Shown here: in pieces, positions 9,443 through 18,952 of the stretch
Layout: the number at the start of each line of letters is the position of its first letter
Position numbering within the stretch: position 1 is the first letter of the stretch
Origin: JAUIIK01 sp963745675
GTDB lineage: Bacteria; Chloroflexota; Chloroflexia; Thermomicrobiales; CFX8
Length of the DNA: 64,000 bases
Assembly (NCBI GenBank): GCA_963745675.1
Contig: CAVUYM010000018.1
Coordinates: 62,001 to 126,000 of the forward strand
Direction: 5' to 3'
Position numbers and translations under genes: made by a program
The notes under the pieces: model-generated
What the model saw: the letters and a program-made list of their open reading frames with translations, nothing else
Told to the model about the DNA's origin: nothing
Databases searched by the model: none

Positions 9443-10690
9443 TTGGCCGACGGCCGGCTCAGCTCGGAAGCGTTGATGGAAGCCTGTCTGCGGCGGGTCG
9501 AGGAACGTGACGCGGCGGTCGGTGCGTGGGAATATCTCGATCCGGACGCGGCGCTGCGCGCGGCCCGGGCGCGCGACCGAGAGCCGCGTCGGGGCCCTCT
9601 GCACGGCATCCCGGTAGCGATCAAAGACTATATCGACACGGCCGACATGCCGACCGGCTACGGTTCGCCGATCTATTCGGAGCATCGTCCCGCCGCCGAC
9701 GCGGCCTGCGTTGCGCTGTTGCGCGAGGCCGGCGCCGTGATCATGGGCAAGACGGTGACCACGGAGTTCGCCGCGGTTACGCCGGGCAAGACCGCCAACC
9801 CTCACAATCCCGACCATACCCCCGGCGGGTCGTCGTCTGGTTCCGCCGCGGCGGTCGCCGATTTCCAGGTGCCGCTCGCCATCGGCACGCAGACGGTGGG
9901 GTCGACGATACGGCCGGCGGCCTATTGCGGTGCGGTCGGCTTCAAGCCGACCTACCACACCTTCAGCCTCGCGGGCGTCAAGGCGCAGGCGGAGACGATA
10001 GACCATCTGGGCCTGATCGCCCGGTCGGTCGAGGATATCCTGCTGCTCAGCGATGCCGTCCTTGGCGTGCGCCACGCCTTCGATGTGCCCGACCGCGTCG
10101 CTGCGCCACGGCTCGCCTTCTGCCGTACGCCGCAGTGGCCGGACGCCCATCCGCGCACGGTCGAGGTGATGACGGAGGCGATCGGCATCACCCGGGCGGC
10201 TGGTGCCACGGTGATCGATCTCGAGCTGCCGCCGTCCTTCGACTCGGCCCTCGATGCCCACTGGACCATCCTGAGCTTCGAGTTCGCACGGGTGTTGAGC
10301 TTCGAGAGGACCGAGAAACGAGACCAGCTCAGTGCGGGGCTGGTCGACCTGCTCGACCGGGGCATGGCCATTCCGCTGGCCGACTATCGGGCTGCGCTCG
10401 GTCGGGCGCAGGCGTGCCGCGCCGAAATAGCCACCTTGCTACAGGGGTTCGATGCGATCCTGACGCCTGCGGCGGGCGGGCCGGCACCCGCTGGGCTGAA
10501 TAGTCGGACCGACCTTCTGTTCCAGCGTCTGTGGACAGTCCTGTACCTGCCCGCGATCACGCTGCCCGGCTTCATCGACGAAGGCGGTCTGCCCATGGGG
10601 GTCCAGCTCGTCGGCGCCCACGGCGCGGATGGCCACCTGCTGTCGGTGGCGCGTTGGTTCGAGCGTGTCCTGGCCCGGGCGCTCGCCTGA
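9443..10690 (+). CDS. amidase signature family hydrolase, probable N-terminal frameshift
   Basis: A 415-residue amidase-signature enzyme, open from a TTG at 9443. The Ser-cisSer-Lys triad is visible: K61 in AIKDYIDT, the Gly/Ser-rich HTPGGSSSGSAAAV stretch, and S154 in GTQTVGSTIRPAA. The family hydrolyses amides including allophanate, indoleacetamide and carbamoyl compounds. A better start, ATG 9388 with AGGGGG just upstream, encodes MTTESPPERLTAGQASTLI in another frame. Removing one G at about 9445-9446 joins it to ADGRLSSEALMEACL, which resembles a normal amidase N-terminus. Either an indel or a sequence error is likely. Gene end and family are secure. Confidence 0.82.
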   Translation: MADGRLSSEALMEACLRRVEERDAAVGAWEYLDPDAALRAARARDREPRRGPLHGIPVAIKDYIDTADMPTGYGSPIYSEHRPAADAACVALLREAGAVIMGKTVTTEFAAVTPGKTANPHNPDHTPGGSSSGSAAAVADFQVPLAIGTQTVGSTIRPAAYCGAVGFKPTYHTFSLAGVKAQAETIDHLGLIARSVEDILLLSDAVLGVRHAFDVPDRVAAPRLAFCRTPQWPDAHPRTVEVMTEAIGITRAAGATVIDLELPPSFDSALDAHWTILSFEFARVLSFERTEKRDQLSAGLVDLLDRGMAIPLADYRAALGRAQACRAEIATLLQGFDAILTPAAGGPAPAGLNSRTDLLFQRLWTVLYLPAITLPGFIDEGGLPMGVQLVGAHGADGHLLSVARWFERVLARALA

Positions 10691-10696
10691 CGCCAG

Positions 10697-11576
10697 TCAG
10701 GCTCCCGTTGACGCGTACCAGTCGAGGATCTCGCTGCCGGTCGCGAACCAGACCCCGTCGCGCTCCTTCATATGGGCGAGCGCGCGGTCCAGGTGCTTGG
10801 CCCGGAACGGATGGCCGATCAGGAAGGGGTGAAGCGCGATCGAGAGGATACGGGCCGTCGTCGCACCTTCCTCCCACAGCATGTCGAACTGGTCGACGAC
10901 GAGCTGGTAGAAATCCTCGCCCGTACCGCCGCGCTCCAAGAAGACCGGAATGTCCCCGACCTCCAGGGTGTAGGGCATCGCGACGATCGAGCCGGACCGC
11001 GTCGTCATCCGGTAGGGCTGATCGTCGTTGCACCAATCGGCGACGTAGGCGACCCCGGCCTCGGCGAGCAGGTCGAGCGTGACGTGCGATTCGGTGAGGG
11101 CGGGGCTCAGCCAGCCGCGCGGGCGCGCGCCGGCGCTGCGCTTCGATCGTGTCGAGCACGCCGCCGATCATGGCTTTTTCCTCGGCCTCGGAGAGACCGG
11201 CGATGAGCAGGGAATTGGAGACCCCGTGGGCCATCCATTCCCAGCCGAGCTTGGTGCCCGCCTCGACGATCTCCGGATAGAAGTCGCATGCTTCGGAATT
11301 GAGGGCCGCCGTGGCGGGGATGTCGTGCTTTTCGAGGATATCCATGAGCCGCCAGACGCCGACCCGGGCGCCGTAGTCGCGCCAGGCGTAGTTGAGCACA
11401 TCCGGCTGCATCCCGGCCGTCATCGGGGTCATCGAGATGGCCGGCTTGTCGTAGTGGAAGTGTTCGATGTTGGGCGTCACCCACACCGCAACCCGGGCGC
11501 CGTCCGGCAGCGCCAAAGGCGGTCGTGCCGCGATTGCCGAGTAGGCGAACCTTCCGTGTTCCATCATCTTGGCCAT
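10697..11576 (-). pseudogene. polysaccharide deacetylase family (PuuE/chitin-deacetylase-like), frameshifted
   Basis: The N-terminal part (MAKMMEHGRFAYSAI; later VAVWVTPNIEHFHYDKP, ALNSEACDFYPEIV and WEWMAHGVSNS) reads from 11576 down to about 11136. The C-terminal part (TTRSGSIVAMPYTLEVGDIPVF to DWYASTGA) reads in another frame to 10697. Dropping one G near 11135 joins them through AGARPRGWLSPALTESHVTL. Intact, it would be a NodB-fold amidohydrolase of about 292 residues. PuuE allantoinases and N-formyl or cyclic-amide hydrolases share this fold, which fits the hydantoinase neighbourhood. It converges with the amidase, the stops being only 6 bases apart. The shift may be a sequence error. 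Confidence 0.75.
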
Positions 11577-12065
11577 GTCTTCCCCTGGCGGACGTGTGTC
11601 TTGAGGCGCATCCGATTGTAAACCGCCAACGGCGTCATCGAGACCCTCTTCCCACTCGGTGTCGAATGGGCGCAGGCCGGTTTGCCGGGCGCGATGCTCG
11701 GATCGGTCTAGCCTAGCCGGAATATGGGCGGCGGCGATACGAAAGCATTCCGGACAGCGTAACCATTTGCGGCCTCAACGGTCGATGGCGCCGGTCTATT
11801 GGTCGTCCGTTCGACCCTTGGTAGGACGATGCCACGCGAGCGAATGCGGTACTCCCCGGGCCGATGGGAGCGGTGGTGCTTGCCACCAGGCACGGTCATG
11901 CACCACTCGCTCTGCAGCAGCGTGCCGACAACGTGACCATGCGCCGTTAACGCGATAAGGCCGCCGCCGCGCCATTTGCGTGCTCGGCCGGTTGGGCTAT
12001 GCTCGTCCTGCCAAGGACGGACAACGGCCAGGCCACCAAAACGAGAAACCTTAGGAGGAGCGCCC
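11577..12065. other. 489-base intergenic region between divergent genes
   Basis: It lies between the minus-strand deacetylase-like gene and the plus-strand LIV binding-protein gene. Short open frames on both strands have no recognisable content. I see one plausible promoter near 11976-12003 and a strong AGGAGG-type ribosome site at about 12053-12060. Confidence 0.6.
11976..12003 (+). promoter_or_regulatory. putative sigma70-like promoter of the LIV transporter operon
   Basis: TTGCGT at 11976-11981, a 16-base spacer and TATGCT at 11998-12003 give a reasonable -35/-10 pair about 60 bases before the binding-protein ATG. Read by eye only. Confidence 0.35.
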
Positions 12066-13253
12066 ATGTTTAGGACGATTGCAGGATCCGTCGGCGTGTT
12101 GGCGATGGTCGCCACCGCGCCCGGTGCGTATGCACAGGGAACCGTGAAGATCGGCGTGATCTTGCCCTACTCGGGGCAGTTCGCCGACCCGGGCAAGCAG
12201 CTCGACAACGGCATCAAGCTGTACATGAAGCAGCACGGCAACGTCGTTGCCGGCAAGAAGATCGTGGTCATCCGCAAGGACGTCGGCGGTATCAAGCCCG
12301 CGGTCGCCAAGCGGCTGGCCCAGGAGCTGATCGTCCGCGACAAGGTGGACATCCTCGCCGGCTTCGTGCTCACCCCCAACGCGCTCGCGGCCGGCGCCGT
12401 GTCGAAGCAGGCCAAGAAGTTCATGGTCGTCATGAACGCGGCGACCGCGATCATCACCACCCGGTCGCCCTATATGGTCCGGACCTCGCTGACCATTCCG
12501 CAGCTCGAACAGGCCTTCGGCACCTGGGCGGCCAAGACCGGCATCAAGACGGCCTACACCCTGGTCACCGACTATGGACCGGGCCACGACGCCGAGAATT
12601 CCTTCAAGCGTGGCTTCACCATGGCCGGCGGCAAGATCGTCGGTTCGGTGCGCACGCCGATCGCCAATCCCGACTTCTCGGCCTTCGTCCAGCGCGCCAA
12701 GGACGCCAACCCGCAGGCGATCTTCATGTGGGTGCCGGGCGGGGCCCAGCCCGCCGCGCTCGCCAAGGCGCTGAAAGGCCGCGGCATCACGCCGAAGAAC
12801 ACCAAGATCCTCGGCCAGGGCGAGATCACCATGCCCCACGCGCTGAAGAACATGGGTGACGACGCCCTCGGCATCATCACGGTGTTCCACTACGACCCGT
12901 CGCACAACTCGGCGATGAACAAGGCCTTCGTCAAGGCCTACAACGCCGCGTTCAAGCGCAATCCGGACATCTTCAGCGTCGGCGGCTATGACGGCATGCA
13001 CCTGATCTACGCCGCGCTGAAGAAGACCAAAGGCAAGACCGGCGCCCAGGCTCTGGTCAACGCGGCCAAGGGGATGGCGTGGGAGAGCCCGCGCGGGCCG
13101 ATCTCGATCGACCCGCAGACCCGCGACATCATCCAGGACGTCTACATCCGGCGGGTCGAGAAGGTCGGCGGCAAGCTCGTGAATGTCGAGTTCGACACGG
13201 TCAAGCACGTCAAGGACCCGGTGAAGGCCCGCATGATGATGAAGAAGAAGTAG
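12066..13253 (+). CDS. LIV-type ABC transporter substrate-binding protein
   Basis: A 395-residue periplasmic binding protein. The ATG at 12066 follows a strong AGGAGG site, so I prefer it to the longer open frame. The Sec signal ends near residue 23 (GAYA before QGTVKIGV). The mature part shows type-I fold features: KIGVILPYSGQFADPGKQLDNGIKL, DILAGFVLTPNALAAG and YDGMHLIYAALKKTKG. Although the family is named for branched-chain amino acids, many members bind aromatic or organic acids. It heads a five-gene transporter followed by leuC/leuD-like and lyase genes, which suggests an alkyl-dicarboxylate ligand (inference). Confidence 0.92.
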   Translation: MFRTIAGSVGVLAMVATAPGAYAQGTVKIGVILPYSGQFADPGKQLDNGIKLYMKQHGNVVAGKKIVVIRKDVGGIKPAVAKRLAQELIVRDKVDILAGFVLTPNALAAGAVSKQAKKFMVVMNAATAIITTRSPYMVRTSLTIPQLEQAFGTWAAKTGIKTAYTLVTDYGPGHDAENSFKRGFTMAGGKIVGSVRTPIANPDFSAFVQRAKDANPQAIFMWVPGGAQPAALAKALKGRGITPKNTKILGQGEITMPHALKNMGDDALGIITVFHYDPSHNSAMNKAFVKAYNAAFKRNPDIFSVGGYDGMHLIYAALKKTKGKTGAQALVNAAKGMAWESPRGPISIDPQTRDIIQDVYIRRVEKVGGKLVNVEFDTVKHVKDPVKARMMMKKK

Positions 13254-13298
13254 GCTGACGTCGTCCGTCTGCTGATCCGCTAGCAACGCGCGGCGACG

Positions 13299-14159
13299 AT
13301 GGCGCCAGCCCTGGGCATCCTGTTCGACGGTTTCGCTTACGGGATGCTCCTGTTCCTGCTTTCGGTGGGGCTGTCCGTGACGCTGGGGATGATGAATTTC
13401 GTCAACCTGGCGCACGGCAGCTTCGCCATGCTCGGCGGCTATGTCGCCGTGACCCTGATGACCAGGCTGGGCTGGCCCTTCTTCGCCACGCTGCCGTTCG
13501 CCTTCATTGCCGCCGCGGTCGTCAGCGTGGCGTTCGAGCGGCTGCTCTACCGCCGCTTCTACCGGTCGAGCGACCTCGCCCAGGTGTTGCTGACCATCGG
13601 GCTGGTGTTCATCTCGGTCGCCGCGGCGGCCTATATCTACGGGACCGCCCAGCAACCCGTGCAGCTGCCCGCCTACCTGCGGACCTACCTGACCGTCGCG
13701 GGGATCCATTTCGGAGTCTACCGCCTGTTCCTGGTCGCCACCGCGCTGGTGATCACGGCGCTGCTCATCGGCGGGATCGAACTCACCCGCTTCGGCGCCC
13801 AGGTCCGCGCTGCGGTCGACAACCAGCGCATGGCCCAGGGCCTCGGCATCAACGTCGACGGCGTGTTCGCGATCACCTTCGCGCTGGGCAGCGGGCTCGC
13901 CGGTCTCGGCGGAGCGCTCGCCATCGAGATCATCGGCCTCGACCCGAACTTCGGACTGGAATACCTGATCTACGTCCTGATCGTCGTGGCGGTCGGCGGC
14001 TTGGGGTCGATCGGCGGCTCGTTCGTGGCGGCCGTGCTGCTCGGCGTCAGCGACGTGGCCGGCAAGTATTACCTGCCCGAACTCGGCTCGTTCCTGATCT
14101 ACCTGGTCATGATCGCCGTGTTGCTGTGGCGGCCGGCCGGCCTGTTCGGCAAGCGCTAG
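13299..14159 (+). CDS. LIV-type ABC transporter permease LivH-like
   Basis: A 286-residue inner-membrane protein with about eight hydrophobic segments. LivH landmarks are GLSVTLGMMNFVNLAHGSFAMLGGYVAVTL near residues 25-55, the AAVDNQRMAQGLGINV cytoplasmic loop and IVVAVGGLGSIGGSFVAA near the C-terminus. It lies 45 bases after the binding protein and 2 bases before the livM-like gene. It is one half of the transmembrane channel. Confidence 0.93.
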   Translation: MAPALGILFDGFAYGMLLFLLSVGLSVTLGMMNFVNLAHGSFAMLGGYVAVTLMTRLGWPFFATLPFAFIAAAVVSVAFERLLYRRFYRSSDLAQVLLTIGLVFISVAAAAYIYGTAQQPVQLPAYLRTYLTVAGIHFGVYRLFLVATALVITALLIGGIELTRFGAQVRAAVDNQRMAQGLGINVDGVFAITFALGSGLAGLGGALAIEIIGLDPNFGLEYLIYVLIVVAVGGLGSIGGSFVAAVLLGVSDVAGKYYLPELGSFLIYLVMIAVLLWRPAGLFGKR

Positions 14160-14161
14160 CC

Positions 14162-15154
14162 ATGGCAACGCCGGGGGCGCCCACCGACCCGCATCGCCAT
14201 CTCGCAGCGCGCATCCGTTGGCGACCGGTAGAGATCGCTTTCTGGCTGGCGACCCTGCTGCCCTTCGTCGTCACTCCCTCCTATCTCGTCTTGGCGAGCC
14301 AGATCGCGATCACCGCGATCTTCGCCGTCTCGCTCGACCTCATCCTCGGCTATGCCGGCATCGTCTCGCTCGGCCACGCCGCGTTCTTCGGCTTCGGCGC
14401 CTATACCGCCGGGCTGATCTCCAAGGCTGGCTGGGGCGAGCCGTTCTCCGGCCTGGTCATCGCCGCGCTCGCCGCCGGGCTGTTCGGCTATCTGACCAGC
14501 TTCCTCGTCGTCCGCGTGCGCCATCTGACGCTGATCATGATCACGCTCGGCATCGGCCTGCTGCTCTACGAGGCGGCGAACCATGCCAGCGGACTGACCG
14601 GCGGCAACGACGGACTGCAGGGCGTGAGCATCTGGCCCTTGTTCGGGCGCTTCGAGTTCGACCTCTACGGCTATACCGCCTACGCCTATGCGCTCGTCGT
14701 CCTGTTCCTGGTGATGCTGGCGTCGCGGCGGATCATCCATTCGCCGTTCGGCCTGTCGTTGCGCGCGATCCGCGAGAACGCCACCCGCACGCCGGCGATC
14801 GGCACGCCGAGCCGTGCGCGGCTGCGGACGATCTATACGATTGCCGCAGCGATCGCGGGCATTGCCGGCGCGCTGCTGTGCCAGACCACCCAATTCGTTG
14901 CCCTGGAGTCGCTCGGTTTCCAGCGCTCGGCGGAGCTGCTCGTCATTCTGGTGCTCGGCGGGGCAGGGCGGATGTACGGCGGCATTATCGGCGCCATCGT
15001 CTTCATGATCGCGCGCGACCAGCTCGCCGATATCAATCCGCAATACTGGTACTTCTGGATCGGCATCATGCTGGTCGGGGTCGTGCTGTTCCTGCCTGAC
15101 GGCATCGTCGGCGGACTGGCCAAGCTGGTCCGTCCGCGCCGGAGCGTCTCGTGA
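14162..15154 (+). CDS. LIV-type ABC transporter permease LivM-like
   Basis: A 330-residue membrane protein. I chose ATG 14162, 2 bases after the livH-like stop, over an upstream start inside livH. LivM landmarks are LILGYAGIVSLGHAAFFGFGAY, SPFGLSLRAIRENATRTPAIG and VLGGAGRMYGGIIGAI. Its stop overlaps the GTG of the next ATPase gene by 4 bases (GTGA), so translation is coupled. Confidence 0.93.
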   Translation: MATPGAPTDPHRHLAARIRWRPVEIAFWLATLLPFVVTPSYLVLASQIAITAIFAVSLDLILGYAGIVSLGHAAFFGFGAYTAGLISKAGWGEPFSGLVIAALAAGLFGYLTSFLVVRVRHLTLIMITLGIGLLLYEAANHASGLTGGNDGLQGVSIWPLFGRFEFDLYGYTAYAYALVVLFLVMLASRRIIHSPFGLSLRAIRENATRTPAIGTPSRARLRTIYTIAAAIAGIAGALLCQTTQFVALESLGFQRSAELLVILVLGGAGRMYGGIIGAIVFMIARDQLADINPQYWYFWIGIMLVGVVLFLPDGIVGGLAKLVRPRRSVS

Positions 15155-15921
15155 CCGTGCCGGCCAGCGGCAGCTCGGCGCTGCGCACCCAGGGGCTGCG
15201 CAAGCGGTTCGGCTCCCTGATCGTCGCCCAAGACATCGAGATCGACCTGCCGCCCGGCGTGCGCTATGCCCTGATCGGCCCCAACGGCGCCGGCAAGACG
15301 ACGCTGATCAACCTGATTACCGGCGCGCTCCGCCCCGACGCCGGCCGGATCCTGCTCGGCGACGCGGAGATCACGACGCTGGCCCCGGACCAACGGGTCA
15401 AGCGCGGGCTGGCTCGCACCTTCCAGATCAACACGCTGTTTCCCGACCTCGAACCGCTCGAAGCGGTGACCCTGGCGGTATGCGAGCGGCGCGGCGTGGC
15501 CGGGTCCTGGTGGCGGCGCCTGCCCGCCTTCCGTGAAGCCGTCGACGAGGCGTACGAAATCCTGACGTCGCTCGGCCTGCGCGAGGTTTGCTACCAGCCG
15601 ACCCGCGAGCTCGCCTACGGACAGCAGCGTCTGCTCGAGATCGCCCTGGCGCTGGCGACCCGGCCCAAGGTCCTGCTGCTCGACGAGCCCGCGGCCGGGG
15701 TCCCGCGTGAGGAGGGCGGCGCCCTGTTCGAAGCGATCGCCAACCTGTCAGAGGACATCACGGTGCTGTTCATCGAGCACGACATGGACTTGGTGTTCCG
15801 GTTCGCCAGCCGCATCATCGTGATGGCGGGCGGGGGCATCCTGGCCGAGGGCGGCCCCGACGAGATCGCCGCCGACCCGCAGGTGCGCGAGGTCTATCTG
15901 GGCGGGGCCCACGATGGCTGA
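15151..15921 (+). CDS. LIV-type ABC transporter ATPase LivG-like
   Basis: A 256-residue ATPase starting with GTG that overlaps the livM-like stop. It has Walker A GPNGAGKTT near residue 46, the LARTFQINTLFPDLEPLEAV Q-loop region, a signature-region YGQQRLLEIALAL in place of LSGGQ, and Walker B VLLLDEPAAG. The YGQQR signature is usual in LivG. Together with the livF-like protein it forms the ATPase heterodimer. Confidence 0.92.
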   Translation: MTVPASGSSALRTQGLRKRFGSLIVAQDIEIDLPPGVRYALIGPNGAGKTTLINLITGALRPDAGRILLGDAEITTLAPDQRVKRGLARTFQINTLFPDLEPLEAVTLAVCERRGVAGSWWRRLPAFREAVDEAYEILTSLGLREVCYQPTRELAYGQQRLLEIALALATRPKVLLLDEPAAGVPREEGGALFEAIANLSEDITVLFIEHDMDLVFRFASRIIVMAGGGILAEGGPDEIAADPQVREVYLGGAHDG

Positions 15922-16645
15922 ACCGCTGCTGGCGCTCGACGGCCTGCGCGCCGGCTACGGCGATTCCGTCGTGCTGTCCGGCGTCTCGTTCGAGCTGCCG
16001 GAAAACGGCAGCCTCGCCATCCTCGGCCGCAACGGCGTCGGCAAGACCACGCTCCTGCTCACGATCATGGGCTACACCACCGTCCGCGCGGGCCGGATCG
16101 CCTGGCGCGGCCGCGACATCACCCGCCTGAGTCCGCACCGCCGGGCGCGCAACGGCATCGGCTGGGTCGCGCAGGAACGGGAGATCTTCCCCTCGTTGAC
16201 CGTCGAGGAGAACCTGACCGTCGCCGCGCGCAGGGGCCGGTGGGACCTGGCCGCGGTCTACGACCTGTTCCCGCGGTTGGCGGAGCGGCGGCGGAACATG
16301 GGCAATCAGCTCTCCGGCGGCGAACAGCAGATGCTGGCGATCGCCCGCGCGCTGATGACCAATCCCGCATTGCTCTTGCTCGATGAGCCTCTCGAGGGGT
16401 TGGCGCCGATCATCGTCGAGGAACTCACCGAGTTGATCGCGCGGATGACCGCCGGCGAGGGCACCGCGATCCTGCTCGTCGAGCAGCACGCCGAGGTCGC
16501 GCTGAAGCTGACCCGCGAAGCGATCCTGCTCGAACGAGGATTGATCGCCCATCGCGCGAGCGCGCAGGAGCTGCTGGCGGATCAGGCCCGCCTCGACCGC
16601 TTCATCGGTCTCAATCTCGTCGAGACCGGCGACGGCACGGGCTGA
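15914..16645 (+). CDS. LIV-type ABC transporter ATPase LivF-like
   Basis: A 243-residue ATPase overlapping the livG-like gene by 8 bases. It has Walker A GRNGVGKTT near residue 39, the REIFPSLTVEENLTVAARRG Q-loop region, signature LSGGEQQMLAIARAL, and Walker B LLLLDEPLEGLAP. It ends the transporter operon. A 216-base gap without recognised content follows before the leuC-like gene. Confidence 0.92.
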   Translation: MAEPLLALDGLRAGYGDSVVLSGVSFELPENGSLAILGRNGVGKTTLLLTIMGYTTVRAGRIAWRGRDITRLSPHRRARNGIGWVAQEREIFPSLTVEENLTVAARRGRWDLAAVYDLFPRLAERRRNMGNQLSGGEQQMLAIARALMTNPALLLLDEPLEGLAPIIVEELTELIARMTAGEGTAILLVEQHAEVALKLTREAILLERGLIAHRASAQELLADQARLDRFIGLNLVETGDGTG

Positions 16646-16861
16646 GCGTCAAAGGCCAGCGCAGCCTACCTGCGACGCCAAGGGCCGAGCCCCGGCGCCG
16701 ACTGGTGCCTGGATTAGGTGCTGGTCGTCGTTCGTGGCCGGCATTCCGGCACGGCTCCTCAGGCATGTGTGCGACGGCCATGGTGCTCGATCGCAACTGT
16801 GGCTATCGTTGTTCGATCCGTTGATTTCCTTAGCCTCAATTCGTTTCGTGTGACGGGAGCC

Positions 16862-18265
16862 ATGGCCGGGACGCTGTTCGACAAGATATGGGACTCGCAC
16901 GTCGTCGCGTCGCGCCCCGACGGTAGCGTGCTGCTGCACGTCGATCGGCACGTGCTCCACGATCTCGGCTCGAACATCGCCTTCGCCAAGCTCGACGCGG
17001 CCGGCCGGGCGGTTCGTTGCCCGGACCTGACCGTCGCTGTCCACGATCACATCATCTCCTCGGCTCCCGGCCGCCGCGACGACACCTACGCCGCCGGCGC
17101 GCCGTTCGCTGCGGCGTTGCGCGAGAACACGGCCCGCGCCGGCATCCGCCTGTTCGGCCTCGACGACCCGCTCCAGGGGATCGTCCACGTGGTCGCGCCC
17201 GAACTGGGCGTCGCGCTGCCCGGCGTCACCTTGGCGTGCGGCGACAGCCACACGTGCACCGTCGGCGGCCTCGGCGCGCTCGCGATCGGCATCGGGACCA
17301 GCGAGTTGGAGCATACGCTCGCCACCCAGACGCTCCTGTTGCGGCGGCCGAAGACGATGCGCGTCCGCTTCGAGGGCAGGATCGGCCCGGGCGTGACGGC
17401 GAAGGACATGATCCTGTGCCTGATCGGGCGGATCGGCACCAAGGGCGGGGTGGGCTGCGCGGTGGAATACGCCGGCGAGGCGGTTGCCGCCCTGCCGGTC
17501 GAAGCCCGTCTGACCCTGTGCAACATGTCGATCGAGCTCGGCGCGCGCATCGGCATGGTCGCGCCCGACGATACGACCTTCGACTACCTGTCCGGCCGGA
17601 AGTTCGCGCCCGAGGGCGCCATGTGGGACCGGGCGCTGTCGTACTGGCGGACGCTGCCGAGCGATCCGGATGCCGTCTACGACCAAGAGGTGACGATCGA
17701 CGCCTCGACCATCGCGCCGCAGGTGACCTGGGGGACGACGCCTCAGGACGTTCTGCCGATCAACGGCCACATCCCCGATCCGGCGTCGCTCGGCGACCCG
17801 GCCGCGCGGGCGGGCGCGGAACGGTCGCTCGCCTATATGGGGCTGGAGCCGGGGACGCCGCTCGAAGGCATCCCGATCGACATTGCCTTCATCGGTTCGT
17901 GCACCAACAGCCGGCTCAGCGACCTTCGCGACGCCGCGGCGTTGGTGCGGGGCCGGAAGGTGGCGTCCGGCGTCCGGGCGTTGGTCGTGCCCGGATCGTC
18001 CTCGGTCAAGCGTGACGCCGAGGCCGAGGGGCTCGACGCCGTCTTCCGCGATGCCGGCTTCGAGTGGCGCGAATCCGCCTGTTCGATGTGCGCGGGCGCC
18101 AACGAGGACCGGGTCGGGCCGGGCGAACGCTGCATCTCGTCGTCGAACCGCAATTTCGAGGGCCGGCAGGGGCCGGGGGCCCGGACCCATCTGGCCAGCC
18201 CGCAGATGGTGGCGGCCGCGGCGGTCGCCGGCTGCTTCACCGACGTTCGCAAGGTGGGGGCCTGA
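16862..18265 (+). CDS. LeuC-family (3-isopropylmalate dehydratase large subunit) hydro-lyase
   Basis: A 467-residue aconitase-superfamily subunit of normal LeuC length. I chose ATG 16862 (MAGTLFDKIWDSHVV), the usual LeuC start; the open frame runs further upstream without similarity. [4Fe-4S] ligands are the Cys in FIGSCTNSRLSDL and the two in CSMCAGANED. Canonical LeuC has CSMCLGMN, so the variant near the active site may mean a different substrate. Neighbouring leuD-like and lyase genes, and no leuA or leuB, argue for a catabolic hydratase of an alkylmaleate or citraconate-type acid rather than leucine synthesis. Substrate unproven. Confidence 0.88.
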   Translation: MAGTLFDKIWDSHVVASRPDGSVLLHVDRHVLHDLGSNIAFAKLDAAGRAVRCPDLTVAVHDHIISSAPGRRDDTYAAGAPFAAALRENTARAGIRLFGLDDPLQGIVHVVAPELGVALPGVTLACGDSHTCTVGGLGALAIGIGTSELEHTLATQTLLLRRPKTMRVRFEGRIGPGVTAKDMILCLIGRIGTKGGVGCAVEYAGEAVAALPVEARLTLCNMSIELGARIGMVAPDDTTFDYLSGRKFAPEGAMWDRALSYWRTLPSDPDAVYDQEVTIDASTIAPQVTWGTTPQDVLPINGHIPDPASLGDPAARAGAERSLAYMGLEPGTPLEGIPIDIAFIGSCTNSRLSDLRDAAALVRGRKVASGVRALVVPGSSSVKRDAEAEGLDAVFRDAGFEWRESACSMCAGANEDRVGPGERCISSSNRNFEGRQGPGARTHLASPQMVAAAAVAGCFTDVRKVGA

Positions 18266-18269
18266 GCCG

Positions 18270-18923
18270 ATGGAAAAGGTGACCAGGATCGCCGGGATCG
18301 CGGCCCCGATGATGATCGACAACGTCGACACCGACGCGATCATCCCCGTGCCCTGGATGACCAGGGCGGACGTCGATTTCGGCCAGGCCCTGTTCGCCAA
18401 TTGGCGCTATCAGGACGAAGCCGGGACCGTCGACCGCCCCGAGTTCCTGCTCAACCGGGCGCCTTTCGATCAGGCCCGCATCCTGGTTGCCGGCACCAAT
18501 TTCGGCTGCGGCAGTTCGCGCGAACACGCTGTCTGGGCGCTGATGGGATTCGGCATCCGCAGCGTGGTCGCGCCCAGCTTCAGCGACATCTTCTACGAGA
18601 ACTCCTGCAAGAACGGCCTGCTCGCGGTGCGGCTGCCGACCGAGACGGTGAGCGCGATCGGGCGCCAGCTCGAGGACGGGGAATTCGGATACGAGATGGC
18701 GGTCGACCTCGAAGCCTGCACCGTCACCCGCCCGGACGGGGAGACCGTGAGCTTCGAGATCGACCCGGCGCGGCGGACCGCGCTGCTGGAAGGGCTCGAC
18801 GAGATCGGCATGACGCTCAAGGACGCCGACTCGATCGCGGCGTTCCAGGCGCGCGACCGGGAGGCGCGACCATGGATCTACGACGCCGGCTTCAATCGGT
18901 CCGGGTCGGCGGCCGGCGATTGA
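18270..18923 (+). CDS. LeuD-family (3-isopropylmalate dehydratase small subunit) hydro-lyase
   Basis: A 217-residue swivel-domain subunit 4 bases after the leuC-like gene. LeuD landmarks are NVDTDAIIPVPWMT near residue 15, NFGCGSSREHAVWALMGFG near 75, and ASFSD/FYENSCKNGLL following. It completes the iron-sulfur hydro-lyase. A family member acting on maleate, citraconate, dimethylmaleate or isopropylmalate would look alike. The isocitrate-lyase-like gene follows after 29 bases on the same strand. Confidence 0.88.
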   Translation: MEKVTRIAGIAAPMMIDNVDTDAIIPVPWMTRADVDFGQALFANWRYQDEAGTVDRPEFLLNRAPFDQARILVAGTNFGCGSSREHAVWALMGFGIRSVVAPSFSDIFYENSCKNGLLAVRLPTETVSAIGRQLEDGEFGYEMAVDLEACTVTRPDGETVSFEIDPARRTALLEGLDEIGMTLKDADSIAAFQARDREARPWIYDAGFNRSGSAAGD

Positions 18924-18952
18924 TCGCACGGATCGCCGGAGAGGAGTGACGC

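Noticed and set aside
11659..12115. Small open frames on both strands in the deacetylase-LIV gap
   Set aside because: No similarity to a known family, no ribosome site, and they overlap each other.
12051..14168. 705-residue minus-strand open frame opposite the LIV genes
   Set aside because: Asp/Gly/Arg-rich shadow frame of the binding protein and permease genes.
16862..18923. Calling the leuCD-like pair leucine biosynthesis genes
   Set aside because: No leuA or leuB nearby, altered CSMC motif surroundings, and a catabolic-looking lyase and importer adjoin it; left as family-level call.
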